Shown here in pieces: positions 1 to 11,331 of a stretch of DNA of 64,000 nt (position 1 is the stretch's first letter; each line of letters starts with the position of its first letter). The notes beneath the pieces are model-generated. The model saw only the letters and a list, made by a program, of their open reading frames with translations. It was not told the origin of the DNA and made no database searches. The translations under genes and the position numbers were made by a program. Source of the stretch: Phaseolus vulgaris (lineage: Eukaryota; Streptophyta; Magnoliopsida; Fabales; Fabaceae); NCBI RefSeq assembly GCF_000499845.2, contig NC_023759.2:36750273-36814272 (forward strand). The letters run 5' to 3'.

Positions 1-1000
1 ATTTCAGTTATCAAGAAGAGATAGAGGCACACACAGATTTATACTGGTTCACTCAATAAGAGCTACGTCCAATTTAACCTTACACCAAGGTGATTTTCAC
101 TAAACCAAATCAAATCTTTACACAAACCTCTTGGTTCTTGAACCCTTCAAGAACAAAGACAAAACAATGCTGAAAAACCCTATTTCAGCACCACCCACAC
201 TCTTAGAAACCCTATCAAGAAGTGCAATACAAACACCCTTACACAAGAAGAAAAATAGGAATGAAAAAACTTGAGTTGGGAATACAAGAACCCAGAAACA
301 GATCACCCTTGATGTTGAACTATGACAAAATCTGAAAACTCTTCTCCAAGAAGCACTAACACAAGGACACTTGAAGTTTTTGAGAGAACTTTTCAAAAAA
401 CAAAGGAAAGATCTCAAAACAATTACTGAAAGCTTTTGAAACTGTGTGTACAACGTAATTTTCTCAACAACATTAACATGAAAGAATTTCAGAAAACAGT
501 TAGAAAGTTGTTATCAAAATAACAGATTGAAATTTAAATGAACAAATTGCTTTTCGAAAAAGTAGCTGGTGGTTATCTAACCACTTCCAGGTCAGCTGTA
601 ACGGTCATATTTAGCCACAAAATGACTTTGATCTTAAACATAGAGCTTCCAAAAAAACTTAGTAATTTTTGCTTTTAAAAGAACTTAACATTTTTGTTCT
701 AGTGCATAAAAGAATCTATTGTTTTGAAAAAAAAATAGATTAATTTCGTGATCAGTAAGCTAGTTTTGAAAAACTTAAAACAACTTTTGATAAAACTTTG
801 TAAACCATCCTTTTGCTTGAGCTCGAGTTCATCACCTTGGTTATAAAAGTAAGAGATAGATCACAGTGCAAAAGGAAAATTTAAACAACCTCTAACCTAA
901 TATATACCATGAATACAAAACACCATTTTTAAAAAAAGATTTTCTTCGTTAAACACACTCTTTAAGCAAGTTGAGTAGAGACTCCAGCTATCTTCAACCT
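1..1000 (-). repeat. Partial copia-type LTR, cut by the window start
   Basis: Read on the minus strand, this stretch follows the same order of sequence as the solo LTR at 14785-16397: a TTGAAGAT-like start near 1000, an AGGTTGTTTAAA stretch near 890, a ring of 'ggttcaagaac' text near 140-160, and the 'gaaccagtataaa' motif near 45. The minus-strand reading frame at 118-453 is a by-product of this LTR. The remaining third of the LTR lies beyond base 1, so solo versus full-length cannot be told. The lineage (SIRE-like copia) is an inference from LTR style. Confidence 0.65.
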
Positions 1001-1640
1001 TTTTAACATTCGTTGAATTCCAAAGGTTTATTTTAAAACTTAGCAAAATAACGAAGATCTTTTTAACATTCGTTAAATTCCAAAGATTTATTGTAGAACC
1101 TCAATAAAACTCTCTAGATTTTTTAAACTTCAATAAATAAATATAATTAAATGTATTTATAAATAAATAATTAAAAACTATATAGTTTTAATATATTTTA
1201 TAACTAAATTCTCTAAAATTTTGAAAGTGTAACTTTACATTACAAATAAGTTTTCTAAAGTTTCAAAAATGTATTTTAAAAACTCAGCAAAATAACCTTG
1301 GATACTAAGTATTTCAACAACTAATCTTGGATAATAAATATTTCAACAATATTTGCGTATTTTTTTATGATTGATGGTAGTTGGTTTATATAATTCCTAG
1401 TTTTTTTTATTACGAGCTCATACTTCAAAAAATCTGATTTATTTTGTTTTAACTTTTATGTACGTATATTTTATGTGTAATTTTAGTTTTAGTTATAACT
1501 GATAATATTTAATTCTCATAATTTTGAAATATTTTAAATTAAGGTCTTTATTTTAAAATGCATCTAATAATTAATTCATTGTGAAAGTAAGAAGTAATAA
1601 AGTTAATTTCTCCTCGCAATATGTTCTTGCAATTTTACGA
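1000..1640. other. AT-rich non-coding DNA with a 60-bp tandem repeat
   Basis: Two head-to-tail copies of a 60-base unit beginning TTTTTAACATTCGTT start at 1000 and 1060; the second is incomplete and diverged. The rest to about 1640 is AT-rich and shows no gene, RNA or transposon end I can recognise. Confidence 0.6.
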
Positions 1641-2947
1641 TCTTGGCCGATAATTTCTCTTATGGGTCTTGACCTCCCGCCCCTCATACTTTTCTTCTTC
1701 TCTACCATCCTTCTGCACAAAAGTGCCTCAAGTGGTCAACCTCACCAACTCTTCTATTTTATCCTTTAGTGCGGCGCACTCTTCGGTGGTATGACCGTGA
1801 TTTCGAGGATACCGACAATGTCGGGTTTGGTCTGCATTGGGGGGATTGGTGTTCTTTTGAAAGGTGGTATTAAGTCGATGTTTAGGGCCTCGTCCAGGAC
1901 TCTCAACCTTTCAATCGTTAGGGGTGTGTATTGGAGGAATCTAGTCTGCTTTGGGAATTCCCTTGGTCTTTTGGGAGGCCGCATGGGTCGTTGTGCCTCC
2001 TCTACCCGTCAGGTTCTTGCATCTTCACTTACCTTCGTTTTGAACTCTCGAAGCTCTTCCAGCTACATAAACTTTGTCGCCCTCTATCTTAGCTCGTCCA
2101 TGCTTCTGGCTGGTGTTTTTCACAAGCTATCAGATAGTGGTCCCGACTTCAATGCAATTACCAACTGATGTAAGGCCACCTCTAGGCTCAAGTCTCGAAT
2201 ACTAAGGGCTACCTTTTCGAATCTCTCCATGAAGGATCAGAGTGTCTTGAACCTTCCTTGCTTGATGTTTACTAAGGCAAGGGAGGTCAGGTGATGTGTT
2301 TTGCTTGTGGCGAACTGAGAGAATTTTGACACTAGCGTGTCAAAACAATCAATCGTGAAGGGGGTAAACAAGTGAAGTAGTTCAAGGCAACCCCCTTCAA
2401 CGAACTGGGAAAGACGCGACAAAGAAGGACGTTGTTTGTCGTATACAAGGTGACTTGAGTGATGTACACGTCTACATGCTCATCCGGATCAACACTGCCA
2501 TCGTACTTGTCAATTGCTGGACTCTTTCAGCTGGGCGGAAGAGTTACTATTGCATGATTGATTCCATGAAGGGGTGTCAGCAGGAAGACATCCCTACCGC
2601 TCCATTCGAGTCGGTGTGCATCGTGTGGTGATGTGTGTTATTCTCTCCTTCCATTCGTGTCAACGTTTTGCTTTTCGAATGCTCACGATTTCTTGAATCC
2701 TCTTGGCCTGTCGGGGTGTGTCCAAGGTCTAGTTTTCTCCTCATGATTTCATTCTCAGCCTTCAGGTCGGCTATCTCCTTTTCATTTTTCTGTTTCAAGT
2801 TCTCAAGTTCTTTCCTCATTGCTGACATCATGGTTATCGGATCCGCAGTCGGTTTTCCGTTTTCCCTATCGTTTCCCATCATGCTCCAGGTGGTTACCAT
2901 GCAGTTGTTCGATAGGTTTTTATTCGGCCCCACGGTGGGTGCCAAAA
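1640..2947 (-). pseudogene. Ty3/gypsy (Tat-like) gag remnant, left copy
   Basis: On the minus strand the reading begins just inside the LTR at 2947 with a charged coiled-coil segment (MRKELENLKQKNEKEI near 2830-2770). It then shows a retrotransposon gag core: F-T-I-D-C-F-D-T-L at about 2340, followed by F-A-T-S-K and 'VNIKQGRFKTL' near 2240. A proline-rich tail follows near 1984-1790. Frameshifts and stops separate these pieces, so no capsid protein can be made. The LTR lies directly upstream at 2948-3357. The same gag remnant recurs at 58573-60777, which marks the block as part of a segmental duplication. Lineage is inferred from the PBS-type sequence and gag style. Confidence 0.75.
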
Positions 2948-3357
2948 TGTTCTTACAATTTATCCAAGGCCGAATGTCCCTTATTGAATTCCTCCTGTCT
3001 TCTCTTCGATTTCGATCGCTCTTCTTGGATATTCGAGAGGGGGTACCTGCAAAGGCACTTCGACGCTTAAGTCAGATGAGGTCAATTTAAATGATCTAGT
3101 TTAGGATTTAGAATAACATTACCTTTCATCACGGGAGTCCCCTCTTATTTATACTATTCTAGTGAGCCTTGTCCAGTCATAACGATTAAGGTAGGCCCAA
3201 TAAGTGCATAATCATGCTTTGTTACTCCTAATTGGGATTAATGTATTTAACTTGAGACGTGACGTGGATCTTTTTTGCCGAGAGGCCGATAGGTCATGGA
3301 TATAATCGGGCATCCGATCTTTCGATCTCCATAGAGAGGTTGTCCCTTGTTATAACA
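2948..3357 (-). repeat. 5' LTR of Tat-like gypsy element, left copy
   Basis: Bounded by TGTT...AACA ends when read on the minus strand, and followed at once by a primer-binding-type sequence (TTGGCACCCACCGTGGGG, minus strand, about 2946-2929). A TATA-like AGTATAAATAAG lies near 3150 on the minus strand, ahead of the TGACTTAAGCGTCG segment that recurs as 'TGACTTGAGCGTCGGAGTG' in the other gypsy LTRs here. It is about 410 bp. The paralogous LTR at 60778-62625 holds an extra insertion. Confidence 0.7.
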
Positions 3358-4030
3358 CAATATAATACAACAAATCTCAAGATTCTCCTACTAAATCCAA
3401 CATTAGTAAGTTAAATATGATTAAATTTTTTGAGATAAATAAAGACTACTTAAGAAAAAGAATTTTCCTACATGAAAATAAAGAAAAAAGATACTGGTTT
3501 TTGAAGACCTATTCTCAAGAAGAACTTCATAATTACAGGAAAGAATACTACACATTTTTAGAATCAGTTCAAGAAAATATTCTTTATTTTAGATGGTTTG
3601 AAGAAACTGGTTAGACAAATAAAATCTAAATGTCATAAAAATCGATGAAAAAAAAATATGGAGAACTTTGACCAACAAAGTTGCTGTAAAATCCCAGCTT
3701 TAGAAGAAATAAAATTCCCAAATATGGAAAACAAGGAGGTAACAACTCTCTTTTGAAATGCATAGAGAAAAATGAAAAATAGATATAAAAGACATTCAAA
3801 ATATTTGAATATTCATAGTCAACTCGATTATAGCAATCAATTAGAACATCCCTCCACCTTTGATGGAAATGGCGTTACAGAATGGAATATTGATGGAATA
3901 ACAGAACATCAAATTCGAAGAAAAATCTATAAAATAACTATGGTTGCATCACTCTAAAAAAGACTATTAAATTAATAATTGCTGGATTTAAAATGGATAG
4001 TATATTAAAAAAGGAGAGTCACCAACTTAT
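3358..4030 (+). pseudogene. Endogenous pararetrovirus-like (caulimovirid) fragment, left copy
   Basis: Short frames at 3417-3614 and 3772-3957 encode a lysine/tyrosine-rich segment and a segment with the motif EWNIDGITEHQI. That motif resembles the capsid region of plant caulimovirid polyproteins. Two other copies exist (22816-27900, with a zinc knuckle, and 62640-63640). Stops and frameshifts break the frame throughout. Relative to the right copy, about 313 bp is missing at 3841-3843, with a TTA shared by both sides of the deletion. It is an inactive relic upstream of NLR-A. The virus family assignment is an inference; an LTR retroelement with a similar gag is the alternative. Confidence 0.55.
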
Positions 4031-4310
4031 TTTAAAACTCTCTTAATCTATTTAACGTTTTAATTAAAACATTAAAAAATAAACCTTGTAGAAGATATGA
4101 AATACTTTAGGCTTAAACTCAATCCGTTGACTTAACACCAAAAGATAAACAACTAAAAGTAACATTTAACCTTAAACAGTGAAAATTGACTAAGAGAGAC
4201 TTAAGCTCTATTTGTTGACCTGTCACAAGACTGTACGGGTATAATGGACATGGAAGGCCAATCCCCACAAACACAATATAACAACTACTTTGTGCTCTTT
4301 CACCAAGAAC
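4031..4310 (+). promoter_or_regulatory. Presumed 5' region of NLR-A
   Basis: This stretch is nearly identical to 63641-63893 ahead of NLR-D, including the last 40 bases before the ATG (CTTTGTGCTCTTTCACCAAGAAC). No clear TATA box could be fixed. Because the pararetrovirus-like fragment reaches to about 4030, the promoter must be short or lie in virus-derived DNA. Confidence 0.4.
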
Positions 4311-6356
4311 ATGGCCGAATATTTTGTCTTCGAAATTGCTGAATCACTGCTAGGGAAGCTTGCATCTAATCTTTATGAAGAAGTTTCTCGAGCCTTTGAT
4401 CTATACGAGGATGTGCAAGGTCTGAGAGACACCTTGTTAATTGTAAAAGGCCTGCTGTTGGATGCTGAGGAGAAGAAGGAGAAGAAGCATGGGTTGCGTG
4501 AATGGCTCAGGCAGATTCAAAACGTATGCCTAGATCCGGAAGATTTGTTGGATGGATTTGAGAGCCAAAGCCTGAGAAAACAAGTTCTCAAAGCTTCAGG
4601 CAGCACCAGGATGAAGGTAGACCACTTCTTTTCTTCATCTAATTCTCTTGTTTTCCGTTTTAGGATGGCTAGGCAAATAAAAAATGTTAGGCGTAGATTG
4701 GATAAGATAGCAGCTGATGGGAGCAAGTTTGGTCTTGAGAAGATTGATATTGATCAAAGCTGTCTGCAAAGGAGAGAAATGACTTATTCTCATGTTGATG
4801 CTTCACGGGTTATAGGAAGGGAGAAGAATAGGGAAGAAATTATGAAGCTTTTGATGCAACCTCACCTTCACGGTGATGGTTATGGAGATCAAAGTGTTTG
4901 TGTTATTCCCATAGTGGGTATTGGAGGGTTGGGAAAGACCACACTAGCAAAGTTGGTGTTCAATGATAAGAGAATGGATGATCTTTTCCCGTTGAAGATG
5001 TGGGTGTGTATTTCTGATGACTTTGACATAAGACAGATAATTGTTAAAATCATCAACTCTGCTTCTGATCCAATCATTTCTGCTGTTCCTCAAGAAAGCA
5101 TTAACAATTTAGATATTGAGCAGTTACAAAGTCGTCTTAGACATAAACTTTCTTACCAGAAGTATCTACTAGTCTTGGATGATGTATGGAATGAGAATCG
5201 TTCAAAATGGATAGAGTTGAAAGATTTAATTAAAGTTGGTGCAATTGGAAGCAAAATCATAGTGACAACACGGAGTCACTCAATTGCTTCCATGATGGGC
5301 ACTGTTCCCTCGTATGTTTTAGAAGGTCTTTCTGCGGAGAATTGCTTATCTATGTTTCTCAAATGGCCATTTAGGGAAGGTGAAGAAAAAGAACACCCAA
5401 ATCTAGTGGAAATTGGAAAAGAAATAGTGAAGAAGTGCGGAGGGGTTCAACTAGCACTGAAAACTTCAGGAAGTTCCCTGTTCTCAGTATTTGATTTAGA
5501 AAGATGGGAAATTATGAGAGATCATGAGCTGTTGAACCTAAAACAACAGAAAGATGACATTTTACCTTCCTTAAAGTTGAGCTATGATCAAATGCCATCC
5601 TATTTGAGGCACTGTTTTGCTTTCTTTTCTCTTTATCCTAAAGATTTTGCCTTTACCAGTGCTGAAATGGCTAACTTTTGGGTCACACTTGGATTACTTC
5701 GATCAGCATTTGGAAGTCAGCAGATAGAGAATGTTGGAAAACTATATATATATGAGTTATATTCAAGATCATTTCTGGAGGACTTTTTGGACTTTGGCAC
5801 ACATTACTATTTTAAACTACATGATTTGGTACATGATCTTTCGCTGTATGTTGCGAAAGAGGAGTTTCTAATGGTGAACTCCCACACTCACAAAATACCT
5901 GAGCAAATAAGGCATATATCAGTTGTTGAAAATGACTCACTAAGCCATACTTTGTTCCCCAAGTTCAGAGGTGTGAGAACTATAATATTTCCCGTTGATG
6001 GAGTGGGTGTTGGCAGTGAATATCTTTTGGAAACATGGATAAAAAGATACAAATACTTACGTCATTTAGATTTAAGTGATTCCTCTTTTGAGACATTTCC
6101 TAATTCAATTGCTAAATTGGAGCATCTGCGAGCTCTCAGTCTTGATAATAATTGCAGCATAAAAAGACTTCCTAATTCTTTTTGCAAACTCCAAAACTTA
6201 CAAATTTTGTATTTAAGAAGATGCTTGGGCCTTGAAACATTGCCTAAACGATTAGGGATGTTAATCAGCCTCCGAAAATTGTATATAACCACAAAACAGT
6301 CTATGTTGTCAGAGGATGAATTTTTTTTTATCAGCAATAAATTAATAGAATAGATA
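4311..6356 (+). pseudogene. NLR-A, 5' part: CC-NB-ARC and first LRRs of a disrupted CNL
   Basis: The start MAEYFVF at 4311 matches the paralogues; an in-frame ATG at 4290 is probably not used. The order is: Rx-type coiled coil (EDVID-like PEDLLDGFE near residues 76-84), P-loop GIGGLGKTT near 4918, kinase-2 LLVLDDVW near 5169, RNBS-B SKIIVTTRS near 5250, GLPL box, RNBS-D CFAFFSLYPKDF near 5610, an MHD-position LHD near 5818, then LRRs. The GLPL box reads GGVQLAL where NLR-B and NLR-C have RGVPLAV, so the conserved proline is lost. The frame runs into an L1 insertion at 6325 and stops at 6351-6353. The rest of the gene is at 9253-9531 and 10970-11331. Function of the family: cytoplasmic ATP/ADP-switch immune receptors. 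This copy cannot make a full protein. Confidence 0.93.
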
Positions 6357-9252
6357 GGGACATTTAGGGGGTGTCCCAACCCTTTTACAAGTCAATCTCT
6401 AATTAAGCGAGCTACACTACAAAGCAGAGTTGAAAAATCACTTAACACTAGAGAGGCTTAAGCTAAAGAGGTATCATTCCAGGTACATGGTCTACACATA
6501 AACCAGCATAAGGGCACACTGCAGTGGTCAACAGCTACTAGAAGGGTGCGTAGGGTGATTTCCTTCCCATCCCTTTCCAGCGTGACAAAACTTTCTAAGT
6601 GACATAATCTACTTCTTACAAGAATCATAATGTGCCAAAAAGCCAGCCCCCAACCTCCACTACTAGAAAGATTCCATATCCTCTTGCTTCTTCCTTCTGC
6701 ATACGTGTCATGGTCACTCCTTTAGTCTTGCAAAGCTTTTGAGTTCACCCTGCATTAGCAGTTGCCATCAAGGGAGCAACAACCACTAACACATGTGGTA
6801 GCAGCAACATTTGAACCCGTAACCCCCTACATCCCTTCTAAACGCTGCCAGGCATATACTTCCCACTATAATATAACCAACCTCCCCACAACACACCTGG
6901 GAACCTCAGCACCTTGCATCAGCCGCAACCCGCCTAGGATGTCCCATCCTAATATACACCAATTCACCCGGCTACATCTGCTGCATGAACATGACATTCT
7001 TCTTTACTACTTCACAAAACAGGTTCACAAGTTGAAACAACACCAAGTCAATTATATCAATACACAACATAATTCCCCTTTAGGCCCCGTTGCAACACCT
7101 AATATGGATAAGTCCTCGTCAGAAGGTGTTGGCCTTTCACATGGTTTAATACCTGCAACCAGACAGAATCAATCCCCGGTATCAAGGGGCCCAAAGCAGC
7201 ATATACAACATTTACTATCTATACAGACAACAGGTTGTTGCTATCCAATTCAGGGTCTTCTTGGGCAACCCAAACCATCTTCTATGTTCTACTTCCACCA
7301 TACTCCAACAAGTTCATCACAAGGTTGGTCCATCACAGAGCACCTAACCAACTAGCCAAGGTAATTGCCGCTGGAAATTTACCATTCTTTTAACAGCCAC
7401 ATATGTTGCACCAAACCTTGGCCTCCCTGCAAGAGAGTAGTTCATTTCTTCATCCTACAGAGCCTTGGAACACTCCGCTCCCTCCCAGCATAAAGTTTCT
7501 TCCTATGGTGATCACCTTCAGTACGTTACTCCTCCTCCTTTGCAGCCAAACTCTGTCATACTTGGCTCCAAGCCAAGACTAATCACACTGATCACATTGT
7601 CTGTTCAACCTTCACTTGTGTTTCCTCTACCTGAGATAACCCCTCTCGTCCATCCAGTCCTTACTCCTTGGTCTGTTTTACTCTTCCTGCAAATTCACAC
7701 CATCTTGTAATCCTCATCACCACTAGTAGACCACATATGCTTGTTTGATTAGTACCACATGTATGTGTCTATCATGTGTCATTACTGTACCAGAATACAA
7801 CACCAAAGTATAGCATCACTTGGCCACCAAAAACCTAATGTCTACCCTCTTCCATCACCTGCCTTCCAATTTACTTTCACCTCCCTCACCATTTTTGACC
7901 TTCAGCCCGCCAGAGCCCTCCTAGCAACCAATTTTACTTTTGCTTAAGTTCAATTAAGATCATAATACCTGCATCCAAAAAACCTTCTTTAAACACCACA
8001 TAGCGGACTTATGACCTCACACCCTTATCCTCTCCCCCTCAAACACCATCCTTCCCCATTTATTTGTAACTTCTAATCCAGATAAGGGGATTCAGCATCC
8101 AATCTGTAAAAGAATAGCTAAAGGAGGAGCCCCTGTGCTTTAGCCACTGCCAGGACTTAAGCTGGACTTTCTGAACAATCTCCTCCACATCTACTTTCCC
8201 TTGACTAAAGACAACAGAATTCCTTTGCTCCCATATACATGCCACTATAGTTGCCCACACTCCTTTCCAAAAGAGATTTTGTCTACTACTAAGTTGGGGT
8301 AGGTAAAAACTTTCAAAATGAGATAAGATGGCATTCTGCTGGACCGACACAATGCCGATCCATCTAAGACATAACACCCACACCCTCTGAGCAACATCAC
8401 ATTCTATGAATGTATGTTGACATGTTTCCTCCTTTAACTCACACATAGCACAGAGAATTGTATTCAGGATCACCCCTCTTCTGCTCAAATTTTCTCTTGT
8501 AGGTATTCTACCTATAAGAACTCTCCACGCTGTGGTTATCACACTGGGGAAGGTTTTGATTTTCCAGAGATAACTGAACACATCATTTTGGGAGCTTCTA
8601 ACGGATGAGCTATACATTCATACGCAGAATTAACAGAAAATAGCCCCGAATCATCAAACCCCCACACCCGTATATCTTCCTGATCCCTTGATAGCCTAAC
8701 TCTTGATAAGTGCATAGCCAAATCTGATTCCAACATGTTTTCCCACTCAAATCTAACTCTTCTCCATCTATGTTTCCATTCCCATACTGAGTCTACCCAA
8801 GAGCCAACCTCTTCCACCTTTTGGCCCTGGTTCAAAGAGATTGAATAGAGCCTAGGAAATAAGGTTTTGAGACTACTATTACCGGTCCATGCATCCTCCC
8901 AAAATCTTACTTTGTCTCCACTTCCTACTTTCCATACAATTTGCTGATTAAACCAACCTTCTCCTTCTCCCTCCGTGCACACTTTATGTAGGTCTCTTCA
9001 CCACCAGGATTGGACTTTTATTGGTGCTTGCTGGCATTCTAAATCCACCCCATACTTGGAAACTAACAGCTCCTTCCACCTCCCTTTCTCTTCAGATATC
9101 AAGCGCCACCTCCATTTAGCCAGAAGAGCATAGTTGAACTTCCTTATATCTCTGATTCCCAAACCACCTTCCTCCTTTGGTTTACACAGTACTTCCCAAC
9201 TTACCCAAGCAATCGGTTTTTTCTCCTTCCCCCAACCCCATAGGAACCCCAT
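6325..9252 (-). mobile_element. 5'-truncated L1-type LINE inserted in NLR-A
   Basis: The element is flanked by the 11-base target duplication AGGATGAATTT (6314-6324 and 9253-9263). A T-run at 6322-6330 is its poly-A tail read from the other strand. Minus-strand coding remnants are the reverse-transcriptase C-terminal part (9250-8998, with FLWGWGKEKKPIAWVSW), then a zinc-binding RT-associated domain (8982-8539 and 8617-8060) containing C-A-M-C and H-T-F-I-E-C. The two last pieces are separated by a frameshift near 8600. A long non-coding 3' stretch (8060-6331) follows; the plus-strand frames in it are not credible genes. The 3' end (GGGTTGGGACACCCC...TTGCTGATAAAA) matches the L1 end at 52540-52604, so both belong to one family. 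Confidence 0.9.
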
Positions 9253-9531
9253 AGGATGAATTTGCAAGCTTGAACAGTCTTCATTCTTTGATTTTTGAAT
9301 ACTGTGACAATTTGAAGTTTTTGTTCCGCGGAGCACAGACACAACTGCCATCCCTTGAAGTTTTGATGATTCAATCATGTGAGAACCTAGAGTCCTTACC
9401 TCTTCATCTTCTCCCTAAACTTGAGGTTCTGATTCTAACAAGGTGCGTGATGCTAAATCTGTCCTTGATCAGCGAAAGACCAATCCAAAGATTGATGATT
9501 AAAAATTTGTATATTGAGCAATGTCCACGGC
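9253..9531 (+). pseudogene. NLR-A, middle LRR part between the L1 and CACTA insertions
   Basis: Reading resumes after the L1 with the same residues seen in the paralogues (E-F-A-S-L-N-S-L-H-S-L, then FEYCDNLKFLFRG and LPKLEVLILTRCVMLNLSL). These are leucine-rich repeats corresponding to NLR-C residues about 670-757. The stretch ends inside 'EQCPR' where the CACTA element begins. It has no start codon of its own. Confidence 0.92.
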
Positions 9532-10969
9532 CACTACTAAAAAAATCAGTATTATCTACGAATTTTTACCCACGAATCTAAATTCGTAGGTAAATTCAGC
9601 ATTACCTACGGACATTACCTACAAACAACATTACCTACGGACAATACTCACAGATTCTGAATTCGTAGGTAAATTCAGCATTACCTACCAACTATTATCC
9701 ACGAATCTTATTACCTACCAACTTTTACCTATGGATATCTATTACCTACCAACTATTACCACAAATCTCTATTACCTACGAACTATCACTCACGGATCTC
9801 TATTATCTACCAACTATTATCATAATAATTATATACATAATATTAAAAATATTAATATCATATGAAGAATTATAAAATCATAATTAATATTCATAAACAA
9901 TAAAAACCATAACTAATTTTTGAATATTATTAATATTATAAAATTAATAATATTAATATAATAAAATTTAAATAATATAATTACTATTTTATTAATAGTA
10001 TTAATAGTTTTAATAGTACTAATAGTTTTAATAGTACTAATGGTACTACTAATGGTATTAATAACATTAATAACATTTAATAATATTAATAACATTAATA
10101 ACATTTAATAATATTAATAACATTAATAACATTTATTTAATAATATTAATAACATTTAATAAGATTAATAAGATTAATAATATTATTAATAACATTAATA
10201 ACATTTAATAACAATTAATAATATTAATAAAATTTAATAATATTAATAACATTAATAATATTAATAATATTAATAACATTTAATAATATTAATAAGATAA
10301 TAATATTAATAATATTTAATAATATAAATAATATGAATAATATTAATAATATTTATTTAATAATAATAATAATATAATAATATTTAATAATATTAATAAT
10401 ATTTATAATATTTAACAGTATTATAATATTTAACAGTATTATAATATTAATAATATTTAATAATATTTAACAATATTATAATATTTAACAATATTATAAT
10501 ATTTAACAATATTATAATATTTAACAATATTATAATATTTAACAATATTATAATATTTAACAATATTATAATATTAATAATATTTAATAATAATAATAAT
10601 ATATTAAATATATGAAGAATGTTATTAATTTTTATTTTATTAGTTATATTAATATTGATAATTATAATCATAAATATAATAATAATCATAATATGACAAC
10701 AAAACTTTATTGGTGGAATGGTTAAAGCTTCTATGGACATTCCTCATTAAAATTTTAAAAATATAGTATATTAACATTACCTACGGACTGCAGTTGGTGG
10801 GGCTGTTTCCGTTACCCACGAACACCGTATTCGTAGGTAAATTACTGACGCCTACATTACATACGGATTTTTGTTCGTAGGTATTCCATAGGTAATGTTG
10901 ATTTACCTACGGTTTTTTGCTGTTACCTACGGATTTCTTCCGTAGATAAATGCGATTTTTCTTGTAGTG
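9532..10969. mobile_element. Non-autonomous CACTA element inserted in NLR-A
   Basis: The ends are CACTACTAAAAAAATC and, read inward from the right, CACTACAAGAAAAATC. The 3-bp target duplication GGC is perfect (9529-9531 and 10970-10972). Near both ends are many short copies of ATTACCTACGGA in direct and inverted orientation, as expected of subterminal transposase sites. The centre (about 9810-10720) is almost pure A/T with arrays of TAATATTAATAACATT-type and 18-bp units. No transposase reading frame exists, so it must have moved with help from an autonomous relative. It is 1438 bp long. Related ends occur at 43582, 56621 and 57870. Confidence 0.9.
10405..10590. repeat. 18-bp AT-only minisatellite inside the CACTA element
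   Basis: About eight head-to-tail copies of ATAATATTTAACAATATT, the first two with AACAGTATT instead. Upstream (10060-10400) looser copies of AATAATATTAATAACATT continue the array. The minus-strand frame at 10447-10740 is just this repeat translated. Confidence 0.85.
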
Positions 10970-11331
10970 GGCTACATACATTGCCTCAATGGATTCAAGG
11001 AGCCTCCAACACTTTGAGAACATTGTCAATTTTAAATTGTCATTGTCTGGAGAAGCTTCCTGAGTGGCTTAACACAATGACTCATCTTAAGATGCTCCAT
11101 ATTGTTAACTGTCCTTAGTTGTTGCATCTCCCAAGTGAGATGCATCGTCTAGGAGCCCTTGAAGATTTGATCATAGATGGTTGCCCTGAATTGGGTCAAA
11201 AATGTGAACCACAGTCTGGTGAGTACTGGTCCTTTATCGCTCACATCAAATGTGTTTCCATTGGAGAAACAAAGAAAAGGAAACTCCTTTTTCAAATGCT
11301 TTCACGACTGCGCTTGAACTGCACTAAGTAA
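10970..11331 (+). pseudogene. NLR-A, 3' LRR end
   Basis: Continues the frame after the CACTA element: TLPQWIQGASNTLRTL near 10980, then LRRs ending in the family tail GEYWSFIAHIK..SIGET near 11217-11270, and a TAA at 11329-11331. An in-frame TAG at 11116-11118 replaces the lysine codon seen in NLR-C (NCPKL). This gene therefore has a third, independent lesion besides the two insertions. Confidence 0.92.

Noticed and set aside
118..453. 111-codon minus-strand frame with a hydrophobic run
   Set aside because: It falls in a copia LTR whose other copy (15400-15900) is not coding in that frame.
2635..3090. 151-codon plus-strand frame, repeated at 60466-60792
   Set aside because: It is the antisense of the gypsy gag and LTR; the minus strand carries the recognisable gag motifs.
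6762..7947. Plus-strand open frames of 197, 81 and 62 codons
   Set aside because: They lie in the non-coding 3' part of the minus-strand L1; composition is odd (many H, P, T) and no domain is visible.
10405..10590. CRISPR-like regular repeat spacing
   Set aside because: There are no unique spacers and the sequence is AT-only, plant-transposon satellite DNA.
9913..10740. Minus-strand frames rich in I, N and L
   Set aside because: They are translations of the AT-only repeat array inside the CACTA element.
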